From assembly GCA_020720765.1 (NCBI GenBank), contig DYOB01000018.1:1-34391 (forward strand): a stretch of DNA of 34,391 bases, in the 5' to 3' direction. The position numbers and the translations under genes were made by a program. The notes below the pieces were generated by a model that searched no databases, was not told the DNA's origin, and saw only the letters and a list, made by a program, of their open reading frames with translations. Source of the stretch: Borreliella garinii (GTDB lineage: Bacteria; Spirochaetota; Spirochaetia; JABEVK01). How positions within the stretch are numbered: position 1 is the stretch's first letter; every line of letters starts with the position of its first letter. Below are positions 1 to 8,033 of the stretch, one piece after another.

Positions 1-1
1 A

Positions 2-187
2 TCAGCACGGCATCAAAGGAAATATGACTTTCGACCGCACTCCCACACCCAGCTCAAAACGCCGAAAAAACACCACAAGAAGTGGGTTGTAGAAATGAAA
101 GAAGCAATGGAACAAGAGTGGCAGTTGGTGAGCTGTGCTTATAACCTTAAAAGATTGGCGGTTTTGGTCAGATATAAGGTAGAATAG
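2..187 (+). pseudogene. Transposase C-terminal fragment (IS1182-like, DDE type)
   Basis: This is an open frame from the window edge to a TAG at 185-187. The first part (SARHQRKYDF through WVVEMKEAME) matches the transposase remnant of copy B. The last part, QEWQLVSCAYNLKRLAVL, resembles the conserved end of IS1182/IS5-like DDE transposases (the N-L-x-x-x-A-Y-N-L-K-R motif). The two are fused directly after EAME. The segment with the last catalytic Glu, present in copy B (KKRKTTVEPVFGIIKG), is missing here. An active enzyme is therefore unlikely, whatever lies upstream of the window. Confidence 0.75.
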
Positions 188-201
188 GCACTCTTTCAGG
201 C

Positions 202-322
202 TTTTTGACACAGACCAGGGTTTCCGGGCGCCCAGAACACCTCATCCATCGGGCCAGAGCCCAGCTATGGCCCTCAGTCTTCGGCGCTCTGTGCATCCCA
301 GCTCCCCGGTCCTGTGTCAAAA
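202..322 (+). repeat. Subterminal inverted repeat in the IS noncoding tail
   Basis: TTTTTGACACAGACC (about 202-215) is complementary to GGTCCTGTGTCAAAA (308-322) with one bulged base. The pair encloses about 90 nt that contain smaller palindromes such as GGGCGCCC. The tail from about 225 onward is almost identical to the matching end of copy B (18215-18335), although it encodes no recognisable protein. The left arm is lost in copy B through its deletion. Confidence 0.55.
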
Positions 323-341
323 TCTCAAGCGCAACAGGCTC

Positions 342-653
342 CTAATAACTTCATCATAAGCTAAGGTAAACCAGTCGGGCAGACCTTGGTCGCATAAATG
401 CCCATATAGTAGACGGCTATATGAGCTTTCTGGTTGGCAAGGGCCAGAAAAGGCAGGGGTGTGTCGGCGGTGACGTGGTAGCCTTTGGGGTAGAGTGAAA
501 AAGGAACAACCAAGTTGATCATTCTATAAAGTACGATTTCCTCGAAGCCAGCTGGAATACGCGTGCAAATCAAGTTGTGCAGTTCTGTTACGGTCTGCCG
601 GCTGTCTTCAGGAAGACCATCCAGGTAGCTTGAGACCGTGCTTTATTGACCAT
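342..653 (-). pseudogene. DUF1801 family protein, two frameshifts, 3' end cut by the IS
   Basis: Three frames must be joined to recover a DUF1801-like protein: MVNKA (ATG 653), shift near 638-642, TVSSYLDGLPEDSRQTV and on through LYPKGYH, LPFLALANQKAH and VYYMGIY, shift near 391, then DQGLPDWFTLAYDEV running into copy A. Family hallmarks are the SYLxxLPED start, F-E-E, the SLYPxGYH segment and the YYMGIY segment. DUF1801 proteins have a small YdhG/Fra-like fold of about 120-140 residues and unknown role. The gene follows the histidine kinase stop by 12 nt, so it was probably cotranscribed with it. The two shifts plus IS insertion suggest a decayed gene. Either shift alone could be a sequencing error. 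Confidence 0.7.
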
Positions 654-665
654 TTTCGGGGGCAC

Positions 666-1925
666 TCAATATTTATTATCCAGTAGAATAAAAATCTTCT
701 CCCTGATTTCCCTTGGGCTCAAATGTTTCATCCATACCTGGTCCACTGTATTAGCCCTGGGGAGATTCCATAGAACGCTCGCCGTGGAGCTACTGATTAA
801 GACCATGGGTATCTTTTCAAGATCTTTATAGAGGCGGGCTTTATGGATCAAATCCTGGCCGTTCATGTCGGGTAAATGGTAGTCGGCGAGAATGGCATTA
901 GGCCGTTCTCCTTCTTCAAGTTTTTCAAGCATGGGACCGGGGCGTGAGAAAACCGATACATCCGCAAAAACCTGGACCTGGGCGATAAATAATTTGGCGT
1001 AAAGTGCATCGTCTTCAACCAAATAGATTTTCGGACGGATTTGGTAGGCATTATTAATTGAATTATTCTGCGGGGGTGAAAGCAACAATTCGAACTCCCA
1101 AATTGTTCCTCTTTCAGAAGGGATGACCGAGAGTTTAGACCCATGGCTTCGTAGAATTTCAGCTGTTAGCCTTAGCCCGATTCCCGTGCCGTTCACCCAC
1201 GAAGGCAGATGTTTTAAATGCAGGGGTTTAAGAAACCGTTCTGAGAAGTCACGAGGTAAACCTGGACCATCATCGATGATTCGCGTGCGCAGAACATTGT
1301 TGACTACCTTTGTTTCAACCGTAATAGGACCTGTGACGGCAAACTTGACAGCATTGCCCAGAAGATTAAAAAACACTTGGCGAAGCCTGACAGAATCGGC
1401 CTCTACCATGACCGCCCCGGTCAAATGGGAGTGGTACCTTTGTTTAAAATCCGTGCTGATGCTTGAAAGTAAGTCGGTAACTTCTTTGAGCAGGCTATGG
1501 AAATCGAGGGATTCCCGGTGAAGGACCATGGATTTTTGGCGCAAGGAACGGAGGTCCAGGTTCCTTTCAACAAGGATGCGCATCCACCTTGAGTTGTACA
1601 AAACAAGTTTCCACGATTCCTTTTGCTCATCGGTGGCTTCTTCCATCTGGGTCTCACTGATAAGGGACATCGAGAGAAGGGGGGCCCTCAGGTCGTGGCT
1701 GACCTTTTCCAGACCGTCTTCGTAAGTTCTAAGAATTTCTTCCCTTTTTCGGATCGTGCTGAGACTGTAATTATAAACGAGGACCAGAATTAAAGAAAAA
1801 ATGCCGATGGCGGAGAGTATCAATAGGCAGTAATTTGTCTGAAGGTTGGAATTGCTGATAAAAAGTCCAATCAGCCCGATCTGGAGAATCCAGATACCCC
1901 AAGAAATGAAACGCAAGTTCCTCAT
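666..1925 (-). CDS. Membrane hybrid histidine kinase with C-terminal receiver domain
   Basis: This 419-residue protein has two hydrophobic segments at about 9-24 and 31-51 with almost no periplasmic loop, so there is no obvious ligand domain. A HisKA-like helix carries phospho-acceptor His77 (VSHDLRAPL). The HATPase domain follows, with N box NLLGNAVKF (188-196), G1 DDGPGLP (218-224) and G2 GTGIGL (246-251). A receiver domain occupies about 298-419, with acidic pocket E304/D305/D306, phospho-acceptor Asp348 and conserved Lys400. It should autophosphorylate and pass phosphate to its own receiver; the output partner is not in the window. A DUF1801 remnant lies 12 nt downstream. There is no SD, but TATACT ends 7 nt before the ATG, so the mRNA may be leaderless. 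Confidence 0.9.
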   Translation of the reverse strand: MRNLRFISWGIWILQIGLIGLFISNSNLQTNYCLLILSAIGIFSLILVLVYNYSLSTIRKREEILRTYEDGLEKVSHDLRAPLLSMSLISETQMEEATDEQKESWKLVLYNSRWMRILVERNLDLRSLRQKSMVLHRESLDFHSLLKEVTDLLSSISTDFKQRYHSHLTGAVMVEADSVRLRQVFFNLLGNAVKFAVTGPITVETKVVNNVLRTRIIDDGPGLPRDFSERFLKPLHLKHLPSWVNGTGIGLRLTAEILRSHGSKLSVIPSERGTIWEFELLLSPPQNNSINNAYQIRPKIYLVEDDALYAKLFIAQVQVFADVSVFSRPGPMLEKLEEGERPNAILADYHLPDMNGQDLIHKARLYKDLEKIPMVLISSSTASVLWNLPRANTVDQVWMKHLSPREIREKIFILLDNKY

Positions 1926-1932
1926 GCTTTAC

Positions 1933-1962
1933 AGTATAGGAACATTGGGATAAAAAGTACAA
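1933..1962 (-). promoter_or_regulatory. Candidate promoter of the hybrid kinase (leaderless type)
   Basis: On the minus strand TTGTAC (1957-1962) is followed after 18 nt by TATACT (1933-1938), which ends 7 nt before the ATG at 1925. The -10 is strong and the -35 keeps only TTG. No SD lies in between. Confidence 0.5.
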
Positions 1963-2054
1963 GGGGATGGGAGAAAGTTTTCAACCCAATATCTTTTTCA
2001 TAGTAAAGTCTATCAATCTTTTTAGCAGTCAACTTTCTTCATCCTCTCCTTAAT

Positions 2055-4718
2055 TTAAACCTTTTTTCTTTTAATCCCGAATAAGGGACCTGTGATCAAT
2101 CTCATCACCGCGGGAATAAAACTCATGGTGGCAATAATTCCCCATTCTACCGGGTTCGAAAGAGGGTAGGTATTGAATAGGACCTGGAAGGGGGGAAGAA
2201 ACACAATTAAGGCGATCATTGCGAACATAAACAGGGTAAAACCTTTGAGTAGACCGTTGGGTCGCATGAAACGTTGTAAGATATTTCCATCACGCAAAGT
2301 GAAGATCGAGATCTGTGGGGCAATCAAACTGATTAGAAAGCTCGCCGTGTTGGCGTGTCTAGCGGCTTCGGCAAGCGGAGAAGCCCCCAATACGCCACCA
2401 TTGATGGTATAAACCAGGAAGTATCCCATAGTAATAGAGAGACCGAAAATCAAGCCGTCGACCATCATGCCCATGCGTTCTTTGGGCCGGATGATGGGGG
2501 CGGTCAGTTTTTCCGGCTGGAGTTTCATGGTTTCGGGGGTACTGGGATCGGTTGTGATACCGACGCCGGGAAGGGTCTCCATCACAACATTGGCCCATAA
2601 AATCTGGAGGGGAAGCAGCGCCGGGGGCAGCCCGAGGATGGGGTTTAAAAGAACGCTCAAGGTTTTTCCCACGTTATTCATCAAAAGATAACGAACGAGA
2701 CGCTTGATATTGTGAAAAATGGCCCGACCTTCGCGGATGGCCTCAACGATCGTGGTGAAGTTATCGTCGGTAAGGATAAGGTCGGCGGCTTCCTGGCTCA
2801 CCTGTGTTCCGGCCCTACCCATGGCGATACCCACATCGGATTTTTTGAGGGCCGGAGCGTCGTTCACCCCGTCCCCCGTCATGGAGACAATGTGGCTTTT
2901 CTCGCGGAGCTTATCGACGATGCGTAGTTTATCCAAAGGAGCAACCCTGCTGTAGACACGCAGGTCTTCGACTTTCTTATCAAACTCATCTTCGCTCAGG
3001 GCTTCGAGTTCTCGGCCTTCCATGGCTTGGTCGAAATTATCCGCTATTCCCACCTGTTCGGCGATAGCGAACCCGGTTTTTTTACTGTCTCCGGTGATCA
3101 TGACCACATTGATACCGGCAGACCGCGCTGTCCTGATAACTTCCTTTACCTCGTCCTTAGGGGGGTCGTAGATAACTGTCGCACCTAGCCAGTTCAGCCC
3201 GGAAACTGCCTTCATCTCCAGGGGACCGGTCGAGACTTTCTCTGCAAATCCTATCAGACGGAACCCTTTTTCGCTCCGGGAATGGAGTTCGTGGAGGGTT
3301 CGCTGTTTTTCCTTCTCTGCGAGATTGCACAAAGCAAGTATTTTCTCGGGGGCACCTTTTACTAGTACGAGTTGCTCCTTCGAGGAGTTTTCTACTAAGG
3401 AAGCGCTGAACATATTTTCGCTGGAGAAGGGGATGGATTCCTTGATTTTCCAGTCCGAATCAAACTGTCCAGGCGGGTAACCGCTTAGGAGAGCCGCTTT
3501 CAATAGGGCTACCTCGGTCGGGTCGCCGTTTTCCTGGATTATGGTGCCGCTTTCAACACGGATGGATGCGGTGCTTGTTTTCGTACCGATAAGGTAGAGC
3601 TTATCCAAAACGTCCCCGTGTCCTTCGGCGGTTAGACCCAAGACCTCGGCACTGCTGAGGAAGTGGTCCTTCAACCAATATTCCCTGACGCTCATATTAT
3701 GCTGGGTGATGGTTCCCGTCTTGTCCGTACAGATGTAATCCACGCTTCCCAGGGTTTCGACAGAAGAGAGTTTTTTTACGATGACGTTATTCTTGGCGAG
3801 CCGCTCCACAGCCAAGCTCAGGGCTATGGTGATGCTGGCGGGCAATCCTTCAGGGAAAAGTGCGACCATCACGCTGATGGCGATGAGAATAGCTTCCTGG
3901 ATTCCCATAGACCTAAGGATACTCACAAGAAGAATCAGAAGAGCCGAGGAAACGGCCAGAGCGAGAATGAATTGCGTCTCCCTGCCGAGTTTTTTCTGCA
4001 AGGGGGTCTGTTCCTCGTCGGCGTTCTGAATGTGGGCGGCAATCTTCCCCATTTCCGTGCGTTCACCCGTCGTGACAACGAGGGCCTTTCCATGGCCATC
4101 CAGGACTCGTGAACCTGTAAAAAGGATATTGCCCATCTCAAAGGGTTTCAAATCCTTGCCATCGAGAGGGTCTGCTTTTTTATGGACGGGCTCGCTTTCA
4201 CCCGTAAGGTGGGCTTCATCCACGAGGATCTTCGAACCCTCGGTCACCCTGCAGTCTGCCGGAAGAACATCACCGGCTTCGAAAATGACGAGGTCGCCGC
4301 TGACGAGGAAGCGGCTGGCTATGACTTCGAGCCTTCCGTTTCTCATCACACGGAAGGTCGGTGCCAACATTTTTTTTAATTCTTCCAGGGCCTTTTCAGC
4401 CTTGCTCTCCTGGGCTATTCCGATGATCGAGTTGATGATCACTACCCCGAGAATGGCTATTCCTTCCAGCGGCTTTCCCGTCAGGATGGAAAAAATTGTA
4501 GCGCCCAAAAGGACGAGAGCCATGGGTTCAAGAAAACTTTTGAAAAACTTAACGATGATGGGGGTTTTAGGTTGGGGTTTGATTTCATTCCAGCCATCTC
4601 GTTCTCCGCGAGGCCTTACTTCGTCTTCAGACAAGCCGGATGGTGAACTCTGGAGGGTCTTATAAAGATCCTGCACCTTGGGTTGGTAAAAACTATTCCA
4701 ATTCAGTGAATTACTCAT
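2055..4718 (-). CDS. P2-type (PacL/SERCA-like) cation-transporting ATPase
   Basis: The layout is a full P-type ATPase of 887 residues from ATG 4718: N-terminal cation-ATPase domain, TM1-2, actuator domain with TGES (172-175), TM3-4 with PEGLP (from 289), phosphorylation Asp332 in DKTGT, nucleotide domain with KGAPE, hinge TGDGVNDAP, then TM5-10. The signature FPEGLPA fits the P2A/P2B Ca2+-type group. Compared with SERCA, TM5 keeps Asn (N682, equivalent to N768) but has Lys685 where site-I Glu771 sits. TM6 has Asn710, Met713 (for T799) and Glu714 (for D800). Site II looks usable and site I broken, so the cargo is uncertain (Ca2+, Mn2+, Na+ or another ion). An in-frame GTG at 4742 is an alternative start; I prefer ATG 4718 because a -10-like TATGCT ends 6 nt before it. 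It is divergent from leuS. Confidence 0.88.
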   Translation of the reverse strand: MSNSLNWNSFYQPKVQDLYKTLQSSPSGLSEDEVRPRGERDGWNEIKPQPKTPIIVKFFKSFLEPMALVLLGATIFSILTGKPLEGIAILGVVIINSIIGIAQESKAEKALEELKKMLAPTFRVMRNGRLEVIASRFLVSGDLVIFEAGDVLPADCRVTEGSKILVDEAHLTGESEPVHKKADPLDGKDLKPFEMGNILFTGSRVLDGHGKALVVTTGERTEMGKIAAHIQNADEEQTPLQKKLGRETQFILALAVSSALLILLVSILRSMGIQEAILIAISVMVALFPEGLPASITIALSLAVERLAKNNVIVKKLSSVETLGSVDYICTDKTGTITQHNMSVREYWLKDHFLSSAEVLGLTAEGHGDVLDKLYLIGTKTSTASIRVESGTIIQENGDPTEVALLKAALLSGYPPGQFDSDWKIKESIPFSSENMFSASLVENSSKEQLVLVKGAPEKILALCNLAEKEKQRTLHELHSRSEKGFRLIGFAEKVSTGPLEMKAVSGLNWLGATVIYDPPKDEVKEVIRTARSAGINVVMITGDSKKTGFAIAEQVGIADNFDQAMEGRELEALSEDEFDKKVEDLRVYSRVAPLDKLRIVDKLREKSHIVSMTGDGVNDAPALKKSDVGIAMGRAGTQVSQEAADLILTDDNFTTIVEAIREGRAIFHNIKRLVRYLLMNNVGKTLSVLLNPILGLPPALLPLQILWANVVMETLPGVGITTDPSTPETMKLQPEKLTAPIIRPKERMGMMVDGLIFGLSITMGYFLVYTINGGVLGASPLAEAARHANTASFLISLIAPQISIFTLRDGNILQRFMRPNGLLKGFTLFMFAMIALIVFLPPFQVLFNTYPLSNPVEWGIIATMSFIPAVMRLITGPLFGIKRKKV

Positions 4719-4724
4719 GCCGAA

Positions 4725-4752
4725 AGCATAACCATAAAACACGGTTTGGGAA
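4725..4752 (-). promoter_or_regulatory. Candidate promoter of the P-type ATPase gene
   Basis: The minus strand has TTCCCA (4747-4752), a 16-nt spacer and TATGCT (4725-4730), which ends 6 nt before the ATG at 4718. Both boxes match the consensus at 4 of 6 positions. The main support is that the same spacing recurs at other operon-leading genes here. Confidence 0.3.
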
Positions 4753-4762
4753 ATAACCCACC

Positions 4763-4791
4763 TATACCCAGGGTCCGGGTTTCAATAAAAT
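4763..4791 (+). promoter_or_regulatory. Candidate leuS promoter (leaderless type)
   Basis: TAAAAT at 4786-4791 ends 6 nt before the leuS ATG. A weak -35 (TATACC, 4763-4768) lies 17 nt upstream. There is no SD in the 55 bp before the gene. Confidence 0.4.
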
Positions 4792-4797
4792 ACGTGT

Positions 4798-7224
4798 ATG
4801 AGCTATAATTTTTCTGAAATCGAACCACGATGGCAAAAGTATTGGCTGGAGAATGGAACTTTCTCAGTAACAGAGGATGAATCCTTCCCCGCCGACAAAC
4901 GTCTTTATGTCCTGGACATGTTTCCCTATCCCAGCGCTTCCGGCCTCCATGTCGGCCACCCCGAAGGCTACACAGCGACAGATATCTATTGCCGTATGAA
5001 ACGAGCCCAGGGATATAACGTTCTCCACCCCATGGGTTTCGACAGTTTTGGCCTACCGGCGGAAAACTACGCTATACAGACGGGTACCCACCCTAGACCG
5101 ACCACAGAAAAGAATATTGACAGATTTCGGGTTCAGATCAGAAGCCTGGGTTTCAGTTACGACTGGAACCGCGAGATCAGCACGCATACGCCCGAATACT
5201 ACAAATGGACCCAGTGGATTTTCCTCCAGCTTTTTAAAAAGGGCCTTGCCTACCAGGCGGAAATACCCATCTGGTTTTGTCCAGCTATGGGTACCGCACT
5301 TGCCAACGAAGAAGTCCTCAACACACCCGATGGCCCGAGAAGCGAAAGGGGAAACCACCCTGTAGAGCGCAAACCCCTTCGGCAATGGGTTCTGAAAATC
5401 ACAGCTTACGCCGAACGCCTCCTGGAAGACCTTGAAGACCTCGACTGGACCGAAAGCATCAAGGCTATGCAGAGGAACTGGATAGGAAAAAGTGAAGGCG
5501 CCGATATCCTTTATAAGGTCGACGGATCCGGAGAGGAATTCTGGATTTTTACCACACGGCCCGACACCCTTTTCGGAGTAACCTATATGGTGCTTGCCCC
5601 CGAACACCCTCTTGTGAAAACCATCACCACGAAGGAACAGTCCAAGGCAGTCGGCGAGTATTTAGATTTGACACGGACAAAGAGCGACATGGAGAGGACC
5701 GAGCTTTCAAAAGCGAAGACTGGTGTTTTTACCGGAGCCTACGCCGTAAACCCCGCAAACGGGAAAAAGATTCCCATTTGGATAGGTGATTATGTTTTGG
5801 CCACCTACGGTTTCGGTGCCATAATGGCCGTACCAGCCCACGACACAAGGGACTGGGATTTTGCGACCCGGTACAATCTCCCGATCATTGAAGTGATTGC
5901 CCCCGAAGGCAAGCCCTCTCCAAATGGACTTGCACAGTGTTACACGGGACCCGGTCTCGCGGTGAATTCAGGCGCCTACGACGGTTTTGATTCCGAGAGT
6001 TTTAAGAATGCCCTTGTCGCCCAACTTGAAAAAGAGGGGCGGGGAAAAATTGCCGTAAACTACAAGCTCAGGGACTGGATTTTCAGCCGCCAGCGATACT
6101 GGGGTGAGCCCATTCCCATTATCCACTGTTCCGATGGAACCCTTGCTGCGGTCGATGAAAGCGAACTTCCCCTCACCCTGCCTGAAGTGGAGACGTATTC
6201 GGTGAGCGGAACGGGTGAAAGCCCTCTTGCGAAGATCACGGATTGGGTCAATGTCGAAAACTCGCCGTGCGGCCAGGCCAAGAGGGAAACCAATACCATG
6301 CCACAATGGGCTGGAAGCTGTTGGTATTATCTGAGGTACCTTGACCCCAAAAATACCCAGGCGCTGGCGGATAAGAAAAAAATCGATTACTGGATGCCGG
6401 TGGACCTGTACGTCGGCGGCGCCGAACACGCCGTTCTCCACCTTTTGTACGCGCGGTTTTGGCATAAGGTTCTCTTTGACTTGGGAATAGTCAACACAAA
6501 GGAACCCTTTCAGAGGCTGATCAACCAGGGAATGATCCTCGGGGAAAATAACCAGAAGATGAGCAAGAGCGAGGGCAACGTTATCAACCCCGACGACATC
6601 GTGAAAGAATTCGGAGCCGATACCTTAAGGCTCTACGAGATGTTTATGGGGCCCCTCACGGATTCCAAACCATGGAACACGAGCGGTGTCATGGGGCTGC
6701 ATAGATTCCTAAAAAGAGTTTGGGCTCAAGCTGAAAGACCGCTCAGCGACGAGGAACCTTCGCGGTCCCAACTGGGTATCCTTCATAAGACTATTAAAAA
6801 GGTCAGTCAGGATACGGATGCCCTCCTTTTCAATACAGCGATCAGTGCGATGATGGTGTTTATCAACGAGGCGCATACCTGGAAAACCCTGCCCAGGACT
6901 CTCTGGGTGCCTTTTATCCAAATCTTGGCACCGTTTGCACCCCATATGGCCGAGGAGCTGTGGGTGATGGCGGGCAATGCTCCCAGCGTGAGCAAGGCGG
7001 TCTGGCCTTCGTGGGACGAAAATTTTTGTAAAGAAGAAGTGATCACCATCGTTGTGCAGATCAATAGCAAAAACCGGGCGGAATTTACAGCCGCGCCTGA
7101 TACCGATGTGGAAACGATAAAAACCATGGCCCTTGAACTCCCCCGTATTAAAGAATTGATGGAAGCCAAAGAGCCAAAAAGGGTCATTGCCGTGCCGGGT
7201 AAACTAGTGAATATTTTAGTTTAA
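4798..7224 (+). CDS. leuS: Leucine--tRNA ligase
   Basis: This class Ia aminoacyl-tRNA synthetase charges tRNA-Leu in the cytoplasm. At 808 residues it is near the usual bacterial length of 800-880. The HIGH-type motif is HVGH at 51-54, preceded by [11 protein letters not shown]. The connective-peptide editing domain lies at about 220-400, with the conserved TTRPDTLFG segment and the [12 protein letters not shown] segment. The KMSKS loop is intact at 587-591, followed by the anticodon-binding helices and a C-terminal extension with VVQINSKNR. All landmarks look intact. The gene stands alone, divergent from the P-type ATPase and convergent with 7251-8033; only 26 nt separate the two stop codons and no terminator hairpin is visible between them. 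Confidence 0.98.
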   Translation: MSYNFSEIEPRWQKYWLENGTFSVTEDESFPADKRLYVLDMFPYPSASGLHVGHPEGYTATDIYCRMKRAQGYNVLHPMGFDSFGLPAENYAIQTGTHPRPTTEKNIDRFRVQIRSLGFSYDWNREISTHTPEYYKWTQWIFLQLFKKGLAYQAEIPIWFCPAMGTALANEEVLNTPDGPRSERGNHPVERKPLRQWVLKITAYAERLLEDLEDLDWTESIKAMQRNWIGKSEGADILYKVDGSGEEFWIFTTRPDTLFGVTYMVLAPEHPLVKTITTKEQSKAVGEYLDLTRTKSDMERTELSKAKTGVFTGAYAVNPANGKKIPIWIGDYVLATYGFGAIMAVPAHDTRDWDFATRYNLPIIEVIAPEGKPSPNGLAQCYTGPGLAVNSGAYDGFDSESFKNALVAQLEKEGRGKIAVNYKLRDWIFSRQRYWGEPIPIIHCSDGTLAAVDESELPLTLPEVETYSVSGTGESPLAKITDWVNVENSPCGQAKRETNTMPQWAGSCWYYLRYLDPKNTQALADKKKIDYWMPVDLYVGGAEHAVLHLLYARFWHKVLFDLGIVNTKEPFQRLINQGMILGENNQKMSKSEGNVINPDDIVKEFGADTLRLYEMFMGPLTDSKPWNTSGVMGLHRFLKRVWAQAERPLSDEEPSRSQLGILHKTIKKVSQDTDALLFNTAISAMMVFINEAHTWKTLPRTLWVPFIQILAPFAPHMAEELWVMAGNAPSVSKAVWPSWDENFCKEEVITIVVQINSKNRAEFTAAPDTDVETIKTMALELPRIKELMEAKEPKRVIAVPGKLVNILV

Positions 7225-7250
7225 TTTCATCCGCTTTTGACCTTTCCTCG

Positions 7251-8033
7251 TTACATCTTCTTCCAGAACTTGTAATTGAGCTTTTCAATTTCAGCAGGAG
7301 ATGGCATGGGAAAAAATTTGACCTTGTCGCGGGAAGCGAACATAAACCCATGCCGGATCTGGCGGTAACCGATCTTCCAGAGCGGGTTCACCATGCTCAA
7401 TCCTTTCGTGTGCTTGCTTGGGAATTTTCTAATCTCATTGATGCCGTCTCGGAGCAAGCTCGGGTGGACTTCGGGTATGGGGCTGGGAAGGAAGGGGTTG
7501 ATTTCCAGCTCCCGCAGAAAATCATCGATTTCGAGCTCGATCTGGGAATAGAACATCTTAGGCGCCCCGACGGGATTCTCGGGGTTCGTGATGTAGGAAG
7601 CAAATTCCATAAAGTTGTAGTCGGACAAGACAAGCATGTTGATGGGACTGATCTCTGCGAAGACCCTCACTAAGCTTGGTTGGTGCTGTGCCTTGTACTC
7701 ACTGGCGTTCAGTGTGATGGTGTGGCCCTCGGGGGTGCTGATATGGAGTGAGAGGATGGCGTCGTAGTCGATATTTTCCAGAACCCGGTAGGTGGCTATG
7801 TACTTAGTCGCCTTGGGTCTACCGTCTTCGTGGGGTACAACTTGGGCCATGACCTTATCTATGGGGAAAAAGGGGTTGCGGAAACCAGGGTCAATTTCGG
7901 CAAAGATCAGCTTTCCTGAATAGTACTTGGAACTGCCGCTGTTAAAATGCCTGGCAAAAGCATCGGGTTCCAGCTGGGAACCCACTAGGGCATTGATAGG
8001 ATAAAGGATGCAATAAAGACGTTTTTCGTTCAT
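7251..8033 (-). CDS. Conserved-looking unknown protein, last gene of the hppA operon
   Basis: I do not recognise the family. The product is 260 residues with no signal peptide or membrane segment and a mixed alpha/beta composition, rich in aromatic residues and prolines. It has an acidic stretch near the middle ([18 protein letters not shown]) and a basic C-terminus ending FWKKM. The start is taken as ATG 8033, which forms an ATGA overlap with the hppA stop and has a G-rich SD-like run just upstream; an in-frame start 12 nt earlier has no SD. The overlap implies translational coupling to the pyrophosphatase, but no function can be assigned from that. There are no Cys/His clusters or nucleotide-binding loops. 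Confidence 0.8.
   Translation of the reverse strand: MNEKRLYCILYPINALVGSQLEPDAFARHFNSGSSKYYSGKLIFAEIDPGFRNPFFPIDKVMAQVVPHEDGRPKATKYIATYRVLENIDYDAILSLHISTPEGHTITLNASEYKAQHQPSLVRVFAEISPINMLVLSDYNFMEFASYITNPENPVGAPKMFYSQIELEIDDFLRELEINPFLPSPIPEVHPSLLRDGINEIRKFPSKHTKGLSMVNPLWKIGYRQIRHGFMFASRDKVKFFPMPSPAEIEKLNYKFWKKM

Larger units (their letters stand above)
1..341 (+). mobile_element. IS1182-like insertion sequence, copy A, 3' part with right end
   Basis: The window opens inside an insertion sequence. It carries the end of a transposase frame (2-187), about 150 bp of noncoding tail, and a right terminal repeat ending at 341. The reverse complement of that end, GAGCCTGTTGCGCTTGAGA, matches the left end of copy C at 34303 exactly over these 19 bases, and both ends of copy B with few changes. 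The flank 342-345 is CTAA, the complement of the TTAG target seen at copies B and C. Against copy B, this copy lacks the stretch coding for the Y-KRK-TTVE-PVFG region but keeps the true C-terminus, so it is an internal deletion derivative. Family assignment rests on the transposase C-terminus only. Confidence 0.82.

Noticed and set aside
2020-2040. Mini-frame MKKVDC on the minus strand after a good SD, between the ATPase and hybrid kinase genes
   Set aside because: Seven codons with no further support; AAGGAGAGG may be chance in an A/G-rich stretch.
4030-4665. Plus-strand 211-codon open frame inside the P-type ATPase gene
   Set aside because: It is antisense to conserved ATPase domains and has no recognisable protein features.
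5053-5607. Minus-strand 184-codon frame inside leuS
   Set aside because: Shadow of a strongly conserved gene; no SD or domain.
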